Part shown: one piece after another, positions 52,376 to 61,624 of the stretch
Numbering within the stretch: the stretch's first letter is position 1
Layout of the letters: every line of letters starts with the position of its first letter
NCBI GenBank assembly: GCA_963676095.1
Contig: OY781040.1
Location: 310,001-374,000 of the forward strand
Length of the DNA: 64,000 nt
From: G963676095 sp963676095
GTDB taxonomy: Bacteria; Bacteroidota; Bacteroidia; Bacteroidales; Prolixibacteraceae
Direction: 5' to 3'
Translations under genes and position numbers: made by a program
Notes under the pieces: model-generated
Seen by the model: only the letters and a program-made list of their open reading frames with translations
Told to the model about the DNA's origin: nothing
Database searches by the model: none

Positions 52376-53284
52376 TTACAGCAAGTAGTTCCGCTTCAAA
52401 ACCTCGGTAATCTTGTCTTTCTCCCATCCCGTAACAGACTGGAGCTGTTCAAGGCTTAAGCCGCTCTTTGAACCATTTATGATAACCGTTTCCATGGCTG
52501 ACTCATGACCTTCGGCCAAGCCCTCTGCCTTCCCCTCCGCCAGACCTTCCTGCCTGCCCTGAGACTTCGCGTAAGCCAGGATATTCGCTTTATCCCATTT
52601 CCGTTTTAGTTCCACATCATACATTTCTTTTTCCTCCTTACTCAAATTACTGTATTCTGCAATGTTGAACAATTTCTCAAAGATCGGTTTCCTCAGATAC
52701 AGCGGGATCTTGTCCATCTTTGCCATATTCTTCAGTACGTATAACCAACGCTCCAGATCCGTTTCCAGTTCAGCTTCATTTTTCGCAAAGTTAAGCAATT
52801 CCAAATAAATGAACCCCAGTCCTTCATAAAAAACTTCGCCGTTTTCCCTGTTGCACAAACAAATATCATGCAAATACCGTTCTCCCGAACTGTCAGCCAT
52901 TGTAAAGCCATCCAGCAAAACGATAACATAAACTTCTGTTATCGCATAGTTCCACAACTTGCGTTTTCCTTTGGGAGCCATGTCCGAGATTAACCGGCTG
53001 GCATAGTACAGCATGCGTTGTTTTAAATTGCTCTGACTGCTTCGCTGGATTTCAATCAGAAAGGTCTCCCCGTCGTGTCCAGTACAGGTCAGGTCGAAGA
53101 TCGCCCCGCCAATACTGTCGTTATCGCCGGGATATTCGTTTTTGTTGTAGACAAGGTCTAGGATCTGCTTACGGCCCCGGAAGATTTCATTCAGGAGGGC
53201 GATCAGCAAGTCTTTATTAGGTTCTGAACCAAAAATCTTTTTAAAAGCAAAGTCCACCAACGGGTCAATGTATTTATAATTCAT
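52376..53284 (-). CDS. Rpn-family PD-(D/E)XK nuclease/putative transposase, copy A
   Basis: This 302-aa protein has a PDDEXK_2/Rpn nuclease fold in the N-terminal half: FAFKKIFGSEPNKDLL, then Asp in AIFDLTCTG and the ExQ motif in FLIEIQRSS. C-terminal helices (LNFAKNEAELETDLERWLYVLKNM) and a tail with short AEG repeats (GLAEGKAEGLAEG) follow. Rpn proteins promote RecA-independent recombination and show DNA endonuclease activity in E. coli; some act in phage defence. Full length and intact. It is over 90% identical to copy B. Confidence 0.88.
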   Translation of the reverse strand: MNYKYIDPLVDFAFKKIFGSEPNKDLLIALLNEIFRGRKQILDLVYNKNEYPGDNDSIGGAIFDLTCTGHDGETFLIEIQRSSQSNLKQRMLYYASRLISDMAPKGKRKLWNYAITEVYVIVLLDGFTMADSSGERYLHDICLCNRENGEVFYEGLGFIYLELLNFAKNEAELETDLERWLYVLKNMAKMDKIPLYLRKPIFEKLFNIAEYSNLSKEEKEMYDVELKRKWDKANILAYAKSQGRQEGLAEGKAEGLAEGHESAMETVIINGSKSGLSLEQLQSVTGWEKDKITEVLKRNYLL

Positions 53285-53780
53285 GTTTATAGATTGTTTG
53301 ATTGGATGTAAAGGTAAATATTGTCATCAACAATATCAAAAAATAAATGCACTATTGATAAAAATAAAAACAAATTTCAGTGCAGTGCTAATTGTTATGG
53401 GGATACGATTATTCCGTTCGGGATTGTATTTCTTAACCGTCTGTGTAAAAAAAACGAACCTGTTTGTTGGGCCAGATACACAACGAAAAAATGCAATTGA
53501 ACAATGCCGGTCGGATGGAGGAACAGAGGGTACCGGGAAATTGAAAATAAATATCCCGGCAAACGGTGTCATGAAATGATGGTTATCCCCAACCATATTC
53601 ATTGTATTATCCAAAATACGGATAATCATAATACATGAATCGGACGTATACCGGGGCGCACGTAGAGACGCACGGCCATGCGTCTCTACAACAACAACCG
53701 TCACCACCATCACAACAATTACCATTCATCTGGAAACAAAAATCAATATCTTCATTGATCGGTGGTTTCAATTCGGCAAT
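53285..53780. repeat. Conserved noncoding tail of the Rpn module, copy A
   Basis: About 490 bp upstream of Rpn copy A is almost identical to the region upstream of copy B (56906-57409) and partly to copy C (63400-63560). It contains stop codons in all frames and the REP-like hairpin, so it is noncoding. It may hold the Rpn promoter or be part of a duplicated mobile unit. Confidence 0.65.
53662..53689. repeat. REP-like hairpin, copy A
   Basis: Eleven-bp perfect arms GTAGAGACGCA/TGCGTCTCTAC with a 6-base loop CGGCCA. The same hairpin occurs at 57285-57312 and 63452-63479. Such short dispersed palindromes are typical substrates of REP-associated tyrosine transposases, and a fragment of one lies at 62458-62588. 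Confidence 0.75.
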
Positions 53781-53966
53781 AAATTCAAAAAACAGATGAT
53801 TATATCCAATGACCGATGAGCCGCAATTACAAATTTCATAATCCGGGCGGCGTTTAGTTACAGATGAAAAAAATAAACTACGTTCACCACGCGATGCAAT
53901 CGCGCGGCAGCCAGGGAGGGTTCTGTTTGTATTATTCGGTATTGATAATGAATCAAAATCGTTATA

Positions 53967-54195
53967 GATAAGTCTGAATCAGAACAACAGGATCAATTAC
54001 TGGAAGAACAATACACAAGGAGATGATCCATCAACTATTGGGCATACAAATTCCAATAACTATCATAATACTTACACTATCGGAAACAATGATAATGCGG
54101 AAGAACTTCTTACGAAAATAGAAGGCTTGATCTCTAGATTAGGAGAAAATGCCGAATCTTTGAAGAAAGCAATGACGAAAAAACCGAAAGCGTGA
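53967..54195 (+). pseudogene. Remnant of an HTH regulator C-terminus
   Basis: An open frame with no start after an upstream TAG ends at 54195 and encodes SLNQNNRINYWKNNTQGDD...YTIGNNDNAEELLTKIEGLISRLGENAESLKKAM. This is the same kind of polar linker plus C-terminal helix as in the XRE proteins of this region. The DNA-binding half is missing. It is probably a decayed XRE gene replaced by the neighbouring toxin-antitoxin pair. Confidence 0.5.
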
Positions 54196-54280
54196 ATTGC
54201 ATTTGACCACCACCGGAAACAATTAAAAGTTTCCATATATTAGAACTTTCTATTATCTTTGCATTGTTAAGAAATAAGGC

Positions 54281-54625
54281 TTGAAACAAAAATTTAATGT
54301 CATATTACTTGGAGAGGTCTGGGATTTACTTGATATGATTGACGAGAAATCAAAGGATAAAATTCTTTACAACATTGATAAAGCAAAATATGTAAATGAC
54401 CCGGAATTATTCAAAAAACTTGACGATTTGATTTGGGAATTCAGGACAAAATACAAGAAAACATATTATCGATTGTTATCATTTTGGGACAAAACTGATA
54501 ATACAGAGACTTTAGTAGTTGCAACTCACGGGATAATCAAAAAGACTGATAAAACTCCAAAAAAAGAGATTGAAAAAGCGAAAGCGATTATGAAACAGTA
54601 TTTTGAGCAAAAACTAAAAAAATGA
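54281..54625 (+). CDS. HigB/RelE-superfamily toxin (Gp49-like)
   Basis: This 114-aa protein has the phage-derived Gp49/HigB pattern: FNVILLGEVWDLLDMIDEKSKDKILYNI, then LDDLIWEFRTKYKKTYYRLLSFWD and LVVATHGIIKKTDKTPKKEIEKA. Toxins of this fold cleave mRNA on the ribosome. The start is TTG 54281, which puts the core fold at the N-terminus. It overlaps the antitoxin by 4 bp (ATGA), typical of a HigBA-type pair with toxin first. Confidence 0.88.
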   Translation: MKQKFNVILLGEVWDLLDMIDEKSKDKILYNIDKAKYVNDPELFKKLDDLIWEFRTKYKKTYYRLLSFWDKTDNTETLVVATHGIIKKTDKTPKKEIEKAKAIMKQYFEQKLKK

Positions 54626-54957
54626 CAGCCATGGGAAATACTAAATTGAGGATTTACACATTAGACGAGGCGAAAGATAAGCATTTAGGAAAAGTCGGGA
54701 CTGAAAAACGGGACAAATACGAATACGAACTCAGGCTTGATCTGTTAGGAGAAATGATAAAACAAGCCAGACAAGAGAGACATTTGACACAATCTCAATT
54801 AGGAGAATTAATTGGAGTCCAAAAATCACAAATATCAAGGATTGAGAGAAATGCAAAAAACGTAACGATTGAAACAATCTTACGGGTTTTTAGTGCATTA
54901 AAGGCTAAAGTTAATTTTAATGTCGAGTTGACAGATGAAGAATTTAAGATAGCATAA
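54622..54957 (+). CDS. XRE-family antitoxin (HigA-type)
   Basis: This 111-aa protein has an N-terminal toxin-binding stretch and a C-terminal XRE helix-turn-helix (about 45-100; MIKQARQERHLTQSQLGELIGVQKSQISRIERNAKNVTIETILRVFSAL). It is coupled to the toxin by ATGA. It should neutralise the toxin and repress the operon. ATG at 54631 is an alternative start. Confidence 0.88.
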   Translation: MTAMGNTKLRIYTLDEAKDKHLGKVGTEKRDKYEYELRLDLLGEMIKQARQERHLTQSQLGELIGVQKSQISRIERNAKNVTIETILRVFSALKAKVNFNVELTDEEFKIA

Positions 54958-54980
54958 ACTACGGTTGCGAAACAGGTAAT

Positions 54981-55430
54981 ATGACCAGAGAACCAGAAAG
55001 GAAGATCCGTTATCATTATGGAAATGGCTTGCAAAAGTTCAGAAAAATATTCGACCTCACCCTTAAAGAAACGGCAGCCTTGCTTGGGATGCCCCCATCT
55101 CAATTAACGGCACTGGAAAGGAAAGAGCAATGGACTGAAGAAGAATTGCGACAAACATGCGACAAACTGAATATCCCGATTTCGGGCATTACCTACTTGT
55201 CTGAGGAACTACCTCCAACCAGCTTCATTATACAGCAAAATACACTTGGCGACGGAGGAATAATCGGTATTAACAATTACCTGAACAAATGTGATGGCTC
55301 CTGCTATTCAAGGGCCGAAGGATTATTGGAAAAGATTGAGCATGCCCTCCTGGAACTGTCAGCAAAAGTCGAATCCATCGAAAAGAAAATCGACAATTTT
55401 CCAGGCTCTACAATAACAAAAAGCGGATGA
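54981..55430 (+). CDS. XRE-like HTH protein with C-terminal coiled coil
   Basis: This 149-aa protein has an HTH domain (about 14-70; LQKFRKIFDLTLKETAALLGMPPSQLTALERKEQWTEEEL), a linker and a C-terminal helix (LLEKIEHALLELSAKVESIEKKI). The architecture is the same as the XRE protein at 49947, with a diverged sequence. It lies 23 bp after the antitoxin and converges on the second Rpn gene, so it is the regulator of module copy B. Confidence 0.75.
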   Translation: MTREPERKIRYHYGNGLQKFRKIFDLTLKETAALLGMPPSQLTALERKEQWTEEELRQTCDKLNIPISGITYLSEELPPTSFIIQQNTLGDGGIIGINNYLNKCDGSCYSRAEGLLEKIEHALLELSAKVESIEKKIDNFPGSTITKSG

Positions 55431-55483
55431 TGTATTAAACAACATCTCCAGAGGGTAAGTAAAAATAGAACCTGGCATAAACA

Positions 55484-55578
55484 AACGAGCTGCAGAAATC
55501 GCAGTCACTGGCAGAATCAGGCAAAGTTGTCCCCGACCTTGTCGAAGAAGTAAAAAAGCTGAAAGCAGCGGGCAAGTA
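55484..55578 (+). pseudogene. 3'-end fragment of the copy A XRE gene
   Basis: This stretch is almost identical to 50311-50405 (encoding ELQKSQSLAE...EVKKLKAAGK), with a few substitutions, and lacks everything upstream. It shows that module B once had, or recombined with, the copy A type regulator; the HTH gene at 54981 now precedes it. Confidence 0.75.
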
Positions 55579-55692
55579 AGGGCAAAGCCAGGCTTGCCGG
55601 GGCTTTGCCAAACAGGAGCGGCTTACGTGAAACGAAAGCGGAGGATAAGTAAGGGCCCCGATTCCGGTGAAGGATCGAAATACCGGACTTTT

Positions 55693-55912
55693 GAAAAATA
55701 CTATACTTTTTGCGAAAAGATGCTGTTCTCTTCGTAAAAAGATGCTGAAGATTTCGCGGAAAGCTGCCCGACTTTTCAGGAAAAGATGCCGGAGATTTTG
55801 CGAAAAGACGGTGAAGATTTCGTCAAAAGATACGGAAGATTTCCTCAAAAGCTGCCCGACTTTTAGTAAAAAGATACCGAAGATTTCCGGAAAAGATACT
55901 GAACTTTTTTCG
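55693..55912. repeat. 22-bp-period repeat array B (10 units)
   Basis: Exactly 220 bp, ten consecutive 22-bp units such as GAAAAGACGGTGAAGATTTC, CAAAAGATACGGAAGATTTC and AAAAAGATACCGAAGATTTC. Twenty-two is not a multiple of three and stops occur in every frame, so it is not coding. It ends 49 bp before the Rpn copy B stop codon. Confidence 0.8.
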
Positions 55913-55960
55913 GAGTCATTTGGCGGGAAAAAATATTTGGGGAAAAGTTTAGTTGCAAAG

Positions 55961-56905
55961 TTACAGCAAGTGGTTCCGTTTCAATACCTCGGTAATCTTG
56001 TCTTTCTCCCATCCCGTAACAGACTGGATATGTTCGAGCGTTAAGCCGCTCTTCGAACCGTTTATTACAACCGTTTCCATGGCCGATTCATGACCTTCTG
56101 CCTTTCCTTCTGCCAAACCCTCTGCTTTCCCCTCTGCTTTCCCTTCTGCTTTCCCTTCTGCCAGACCTTCCTGCCTGCCCTGAGACTTCGCGTAAGCCAG
56201 GATATTCGCTTTATCCCATTTCCGTTTTAATTCCACATCATACATCTCTTTTTCCTCCTTACTTAAATTACTGTATTCTGCTATGTTGAACAATTTCTCA
56301 AAGATCGGTTTTCTCAGATACAGCGGGATCTTGTCCATCTTTGCCATATTCTTCAGTACGTATAACCAACGCTCCAGATCCGTTTCCAGTTCAGCTTCAC
56401 TTTTTACAAAGTTAAGCAATTCCAAATAAATGAACCCCAGTCCTTCATAAAAAACTTCGCCGTTTTCCCTGTTGCACAAGCAAATATCATGCAAATACCG
56501 TTCTCCCGAACTGTCAGCCATTGTAAAGCCATCCAGCAAAACGATAACATAAACTTCCGTTATCGCATAGTTCCACAACTTGCGTTTTCCTTTGGGAGCC
56601 ATGTCCGAAATTAACCGGCTGGCATAATACAGCATGCGTTGTTTCAGGTTTCCCTGCACACTGCGTTGGACTTCAATCAGAAAGGTCTCCCCCTCGTGTC
56701 CAGTACAGGTCAGGTCGAAGATCGCCCCGCCAATGCTGTCGTTATCGCCGGGATATTCGTTTTTGTTGTAGACAAGGTCTAGGATCTGCTTACGGCCCCT
56801 GAAGATTTCATTCAGGAGGGCGATCAGCAGATCTTTGTTAGGTTCTGAACCAAAAATCTTTTTAAAAGCAAAGTCCACCAACGGGTCAATGTATGTAGAA
56901 TTCAT
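55961..56905 (-). CDS. Rpn-family PD-(D/E)XK nuclease/putative transposase, copy B
   Basis: The 314-aa product is nearly identical to copy A; nuclease residues (AIFDLTCTG, FLIEVQRS) are conserved. The main difference is a longer C-terminal tail with extra four-residue KAEG/LAEG repeats, from 12-bp slippage. It looks intact. Flanked downstream by repeat array B and upstream by the conserved noncoding tail. Confidence 0.88.
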   Translation of the reverse strand: MNSTYIDPLVDFAFKKIFGSEPNKDLLIALLNEIFRGRKQILDLVYNKNEYPGDNDSIGGAIFDLTCTGHEGETFLIEVQRSVQGNLKQRMLYYASRLISDMAPKGKRKLWNYAITEVYVIVLLDGFTMADSSGERYLHDICLCNRENGEVFYEGLGFIYLELLNFVKSEAELETDLERWLYVLKNMAKMDKIPLYLRKPIFEKLFNIAEYSNLSKEEKEMYDVELKRKWDKANILAYAKSQGRQEGLAEGKAEGKAEGKAEGLAEGKAEGHESAMETVVINGSKSGLTLEHIQSVTGWEKDKITEVLKRNHLL

Positions 56906-57409
56906 GTTTATAAATTGTTTGATTGGATGTAAAGGTAAATATTGTCATCAACAATATCAAAAAATAAATGCACTATTGATAAAAATAAAAAACAAATTTC
57001 AGTGCAGTGCTAATTGTTATGGAGATACGGTTATTCTCGGACCGGATTGTATTTCTTAACCGTCTGTGTAAAAAAAACGAACTTGTTTGTTGGGCCAGAT
57101 ACACAACGAAAAAATGCAATTGAACAATGCCGGTCGGATGGAGGAACAGAGGGTACCGGGAAATTGAAAATAAATATCCCGGCAAACGGTGTCATGAAAT
57201 GATGGTTATCCCCAACCATATTCATTGTATTATCCAAAATACGGATAATCATAATACATGAATCGGACGTATACCGGGGCGCACGTAGAGACGCACGGCC
57301 ATGCGTCTCTACAACAACAACCGTCACCACCATCACAACAATTACCATTCATCTGGAAACAAAAATCAATATCTTCATTTATCGGTGGGTTCAATTCGGC
57401 AATAAATAC
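56906..57409. repeat. Conserved noncoding tail of the Rpn module, copy B
   Basis: Nearly identical to 53285-53780 and includes the REP-like hairpin at 57285-57312. The similarity stops at about 57409, directly before the terminator of the efflux operon, which marks the edge of the duplicated unit. Confidence 0.65.
57285..57312. repeat. REP-like hairpin, copy B
   Basis: Identical to the hairpin at 53662-53689: GTAGAGACGCA/TGCGTCTCTAC arms and loop CGGCCA. Confidence 0.75.
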
Positions 57410-57410
57410 A

Positions 57411-57441
57411 AAAGCCCGTGAACCTGTGGTTCGCGGGCTTT
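57411..57441 (-). terminator. Terminator of the efflux operon
   Basis: Fourteen-bp arms (AAAGCCCGTGAACC and GGTTCGCGGGCTTT, one wobble) surround a TGT loop, about 60 bp after the stop of the MFS gene on the minus strand. Confidence 0.8.
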
Positions 57442-57498
57442 GCATTAAAATAATTGTTTTCTGCGAAATTGTTTATTTGAATATAGCTTTCAACTGAA

Positions 57499-59076
57499 TT
57501 AGTGCATAGCCGCGTCGGCTTTAAGTTTTCCGGCACCTTTCTTAATGAGTAACACAAACGGTACGCATATCAGGAATACAATCCCGATACCCAGGAAAAC
57601 ATCCATATATGAGAGTACCACGGCCTGTTTGGTTACCGATAAATCCAACATTTTCAATGCTTGTTCATGGGCCACATTATAGGCTGAGCCTTTTCCCATA
57701 AACATCTGTGTTAGTCCTTCAAGCCGGTTTTGCACTTCGGGCTTTGTCGGATCTAAATGAGATACGAGGTCGGCACGGTGCAGTATGTTGTGGCGCGACA
57801 GGTAGGTGGTGATCAGTGCAATTCCGAACGAACCGCCCAACTGGCGCATCATGCCGGTAAACGCAGCTCCGTCGCCAATTTCTTTTCCTTTCAGCGTGGA
57901 AAGGGAAAGCGTGGTAATGGGGACAAACAACAGTCCCAAACCAACTCCCCGGATAATCAGCAGCCAGAAAAAGTGTTCTTCACCAGTGCCCGGCGTTATA
58001 ACCAGATAGCAACCCAGACTGAAGAAAAAGAAGATGATAAAACCAATTGCAACCAGGTATTTCTGAGGTACGCCCCGCTGCAACAGTTGTCCGATAATCG
58101 GCATCATCAGGCCGGTGGTCAGCGAGCTTGGGACCAGCAGCAAACCGGCCTGCGTGGCTGTCCAGCCCATAATAGACTGTGTGTAGAGCGGAATGATGAA
58201 GGTTGATCCAAACAATCCAAAACCCAGCACAAAAGTCATAATCGTTCCCATCAGCAGGTTGTTGTTCCGCAGGGCCCGCAGGTTCACAATGGGGTGTTCG
58301 TATGTGATCTCCCGCCAAATGAACAGGTAAGCCCCCAGGAAGGCCGTAACACTTAAAATAACAATGGCCGAGCTTTCGAACCAGTTATCTTCCTGTCCTT
58401 TTTCAAGCACATACTGTAATGAGCCCACAGCGATACACAGAAAGATAATCCCCCACCAGTCGACTTCCTTAACTGATTTCTTATTGGCATATTTCGGACT
58501 TTTCACAAACTGAAGTGTCAGCAGAAAAGCGGCAATACCCACCGGAATGTTAATATAGAAGATGTAGGGCCACGAATAGTTATCGACAAAATAACCACCG
58601 AGCGGCGGTCCCAGTGTTGGACCGACAATCACGCCCATGCCGTATAATGCCTGTGCCATACCGCGCTTTTCCGGAGGATAAGTTTCGGTAATGATGGTCT
58701 GGGCCGTTACCAGTAAAGCGCCGCCGCCAAGTCCCTGGACAAACCGAAAAGCAACCAGTTCCCAAATGTTGGTGGCGTTTCCGCACAAAAACGACGACAC
58801 GGTAAAGATCAAAATAGAGGCGGCGAAGTAATTCCGGCGTCCAAACTGTTGTGCAAGCCAGCTCGTCATCGGCACAATAATTACGTTGGCAATAGCGTAT
58901 GCGGTAATTACCCAACCCAGTTCGCTCAGCGTGGCGCCCAGGTTCCCCTGCATGTCGTTGAGTGCAACGTTAACAATTGTGGTATCTATAATTTCCAGCA
59001 GCGCACAGAGTATGGCGGTTATGGTAATAATTGCGCGCCTCCATCCATACTCTACCAGAGAATCTGAATCGCTCAT
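57499..59076 (-). CDS. DHA2-family MFS multidrug transporter (EmrB-like)
   Basis: The 525-aa product has about 14 transmembrane helices, as in the DHA2 (14-TMS) family. Motif D1 appears as LEIIDTTIVNVAL, motif A as WLAQQFGRRNYF, and motif C as GPTLGPPLGGYFVDNYSW. It exports drugs by proton antiport together with the adaptor and TolC proteins encoded upstream in the same operon (24 bp to the adaptor gene). Confidence 0.92.
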   Translation of the reverse strand: MSDSDSLVEYGWRRAIITITAILCALLEIIDTTIVNVALNDMQGNLGATLSELGWVITAYAIANVIIVPMTSWLAQQFGRRNYFAASILIFTVSSFLCGNATNIWELVAFRFVQGLGGGALLVTAQTIITETYPPEKRGMAQALYGMGVIVGPTLGPPLGGYFVDNYSWPYIFYINIPVGIAAFLLTLQFVKSPKYANKKSVKEVDWWGIIFLCIAVGSLQYVLEKGQEDNWFESSAIVILSVTAFLGAYLFIWREITYEHPIVNLRALRNNNLLMGTIMTFVLGFGLFGSTFIIPLYTQSIMGWTATQAGLLLVPSSLTTGLMMPIIGQLLQRGVPQKYLVAIGFIIFFFFSLGCYLVITPGTGEEHFFWLLIIRGVGLGLLFVPITTLSLSTLKGKEIGDGAAFTGMMRQLGGSFGIALITTYLSRHNILHRADLVSHLDPTKPEVQNRLEGLTQMFMGKGSAYNVAHEQALKMLDLSVTKQAVVLSYMDVFLGIGIVFLICVPFVLLIKKGAGKLKADAAMH

Positions 59077-59100
59077 AAAAAACTTTTTCTTTACAATAAA

Positions 59101-60201
59101 TTAATTGATGTGGACGTCAACTTCGGCATTCATTCCCGCTCTGATCTTCTTCAGGAAGGGGTCATTCAAGTTTTCGAACATTATTTTTACCGGAATTTTC
59201 TGGACCACTTTCACAAAGTTTCCGGTAGCATTATCAGCGGGAAGCAACGCGAATGTGTTTCCTGTTGCCGGTGAAATGGAACTCACTTTGGCACTAAAAT
59301 CATGGCTCGGGAAAGCATCTATGACAATGTCGACCTTTTGCCCGATTTCCATCCGCTCCAGCTGGGTTTCCTTGAAATTGGCTACCACCCAGTAACTTTC
59401 CGTATTCACCAGGTTGAAAAGGGATTGACCAGACTGGATCATTTGTCCCGGTTCTAAATCAATGGCTGAAAGTTGCCCGGCATAAGGTGCAGTGATTGCC
59501 GTGTAAGACAATTTTAGCTTGGCAGCTTCCAAGGCCGCTTCGCATTGTTCCACCGTTGCTTCGGCAACAGCTACGCGTGAATTGGTAACGGTACTTTGTG
59601 CATTGCTCGTTTTGGTTTGGCGTTGAGCAATTTCGCGTTGTTTTTGAAGTAACTCCAACTGACGGTCGGCTGCTTGTTTCTCGGCTAAAGCTTGTTCGTA
59701 CTGTTGCTCGGTAATGGTATGGTCCTTCCACAGATTCTCATAACGTTCGAAATCTTTCTGCGCTCTCCATTGGCGAACTTTCGCCTCTTCAATACTAGCG
59801 CTGGCAGCTAAGACATTGGCCTGAGCCGCGTCAACCTCATTTTTGCCAACATTAACACCATGACGGGCTACTTCCAGGTTGCTTTTTGCAACGGTCAATG
59901 CGGCTTCTGCTTCTTTCACATGAACAATATAGTCGCGCTCGTCGATGATTAGAAGCGTATCGCCTGCTTTCACATTCTGGTTATCCTGTACCATCACTTT
60001 TTTCACATACCCTGAAACCCGTGAAATAACCTGGCTTACATCGGCTTTCACTTGTGCGTTTTCTGTCTCTTCGTGGTGGATAGCGTGTTCGTAGAAAAAG
60101 AAGCCTGCGGTACCTCCAACTACCAGGATGACCGCCAATACCATCCCGAATCGTTTGTTTTTCTTTTGCTTGGCGTTATTCTTTTGTTGAGTTGCGTTCA
60201 T
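59101..60201 (-). CDS. HlyD/EmrA-family membrane-fusion protein
   Basis: The 366-aa product has one N-terminal transmembrane helix (GMVLAVILVVGGTAGFFFY), a biotinyl-lipoyl domain (VSRVSGYVKKVMVQDNQNVKAGD), a long alpha-helical hairpin (about 100-215) and the barrel domain with ITAPYAGQLSAIDLEPGQMIQSGQSLF. It is the periplasmic adaptor of the tripartite pump, between the TolC and MFS genes. Confidence 0.92.
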   Translation of the reverse strand: MNATQQKNNAKQKKNKRFGMVLAVILVVGGTAGFFFYEHAIHHEETENAQVKADVSQVISRVSGYVKKVMVQDNQNVKAGDTLLIIDERDYIVHVKEAEAALTVAKSNLEVARHGVNVGKNEVDAAQANVLAASASIEEAKVRQWRAQKDFERYENLWKDHTITEQQYEQALAEKQAADRQLELLQKQREIAQRQTKTSNAQSTVTNSRVAVAEATVEQCEAALEAAKLKLSYTAITAPYAGQLSAIDLEPGQMIQSGQSLFNLVNTESYWVVANFKETQLERMEIGQKVDIVIDAFPSHDFSAKVSSISPATGNTFALLPADNATGNFVKVVQKIPVKIMFENLNDPFLKKIRAGMNAEVDVHIN

Positions 60202-60263
60202 TGTTATTTAATTTTCTTGCTCCCTATTAATCTGTTTATTGTCTCTGGTTATTATTTTCCCAA

Positions 60264-61622
60264 TTAGTTTGCAGTAAGCGTTTGAATTGCCGAAACATCC
60301 AGTTGACCGCTTACTTCCAGCAGCTTGCAGTAGGCTAACAGGACGTCGGCCTCCGAAAAGCGCAGATTCAGTTCAGCCTGTAGCTGGTCCACATCTGCAT
60401 CAAGTAAATCAGTTGTCGTGGCTAAGCTGTTGTTGTGCTTGTCTTTGACAATCCGGTAATTTTCTTTCGCCTGTTGCTCCGCTTTTTTATACACATTGAT
60501 GCGCTGCAGACTCTCCTGATAATTGCTAAACGAGTGAAACACTTCGCTCTTCACCTGGTCGGTCACCTGCTCGTGCTTCAGCCTTGTTTGTGCATATTTT
60601 TCTTCTGCCTGGCTGACGTGCGAACCGTTTTTATATAATTCACCCAGGTTGAATGAAACACCAAGTCCAACGTTCCATGCATTGCTTATGGTAACAACCT
60701 GATCGATGTCTGCTGCCACATAGCCACCCGACAGGCCGATTGAAGGCAAGTAAGTACCTTTTGCAATTTTAATGGCTGTTTCAGATGCCTTTTCACGTTC
60801 TTCAATAGCTTGTAAGTCCTTGCGTTTAGTCAATGCTGTATTGTGCAGATCGCTCATCGACAGCAGCGTTTCCGGCTGGTCAACATTGATGCTGTCCAGC
60901 GTCAGTTGTGTTTTCTCGTCTAGTCCCAGCATCAGGTTCATGTTGTAGTTGGCCACACGTTGGCTGTTCTGAGCATCCAGTAGGGCAAGCGAAGTATTTG
61001 ATTCCTGCAGCTGGGCTTTAAGCACATCATTCAACGCTAAAACCCCGTTGTCTTTCATGCGGGTGAAATCCTTCACACGTTTGTGGGCTTCCTGCAAATC
61101 TTCTTTTACCAGCTTGACCGTTTCCTGGGCTTTATAAAGATTAACGTAAGCGCTGATCAGGTTCAGAATGACTTCACTTTTTTGGTTTTCCGCGTCGAGC
61201 CGGGCCGCATTTCCCAGATATTTGGCTGACTGGATGTCGTTTTGTATTTTTAATCCGGAGAAAAGCGAGATCTTAGCGGTTGCCGTACCGAACATAACGT
61301 ATTTGGGGGCGATTCCCGAACCTCCGGCATCCGAGCCGGAATTGTCCCCCGTGAGAGCAGTTCCCATACTAATGTTTGGCGTGTTCACCGTCATGTATCG
61401 CCCCGAAAGATCGATATCCGGAGCAACTATCCTTTTCTTTTCTTCTACTTTAAAGGCCGCCTCTTTACTTTCTGAAAGAGCAACTTTTAGTTGTTTACTA
61501 TTCTCCAATCCCATCCCTACTGCTTCTGTCAGCGACAAAAGCTTACTCTCCTGCGCATGTAGGACTGAGGTAAAACTTAAGGAGAAAGCTATGGCCAGTA
61601 TACCATTGCTTAATATTCCCAT
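60264..61622 (-). CDS. TolC-family outer-membrane efflux protein
   Basis: The 452-aa product has a signal peptide (...TSVLHAQ) and two OEP repeats of long alpha-helices (LSLTEAVGMGLENSKQLKVALSESKEAA; TALTKRKDLQAIEEREKASETAIKIAKGTYLPSIGLSGGY). It provides the outer-membrane exit duct. It is the first structural gene, 2 bp after the TetR gene, so regulator and pump are cotranscribed. Confidence 0.9.
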   Translation of the reverse strand: MGILSNGILAIAFSLSFTSVLHAQESKLLSLTEAVGMGLENSKQLKVALSESKEAAFKVEEKKRIVAPDIDLSGRYMTVNTPNISMGTALTGDNSGSDAGGSGIAPKYVMFGTATAKISLFSGLKIQNDIQSAKYLGNAARLDAENQKSEVILNLISAYVNLYKAQETVKLVKEDLQEAHKRVKDFTRMKDNGVLALNDVLKAQLQESNTSLALLDAQNSQRVANYNMNLMLGLDEKTQLTLDSINVDQPETLLSMSDLHNTALTKRKDLQAIEEREKASETAIKIAKGTYLPSIGLSGGYVAADIDQVVTISNAWNVGLGVSFNLGELYKNGSHVSQAEEKYAQTRLKHEQVTDQVKSEVFHSFSNYQESLQRINVYKKAEQQAKENYRIVKDKHNNSLATTTDLLDADVDQLQAELNLRFSEADVLLAYCKLLEVSGQLDVSAIQTLTAN

Positions 61623-61624
61623 AC

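Noticed and set aside
53336..53725. Leftward ORFs in the Rpn module tails (also 57031-57348)
   Set aside because: They run through the REP-like hairpin and differ in length between otherwise identical copies. They appear to be chance frames in noncoding sequence.
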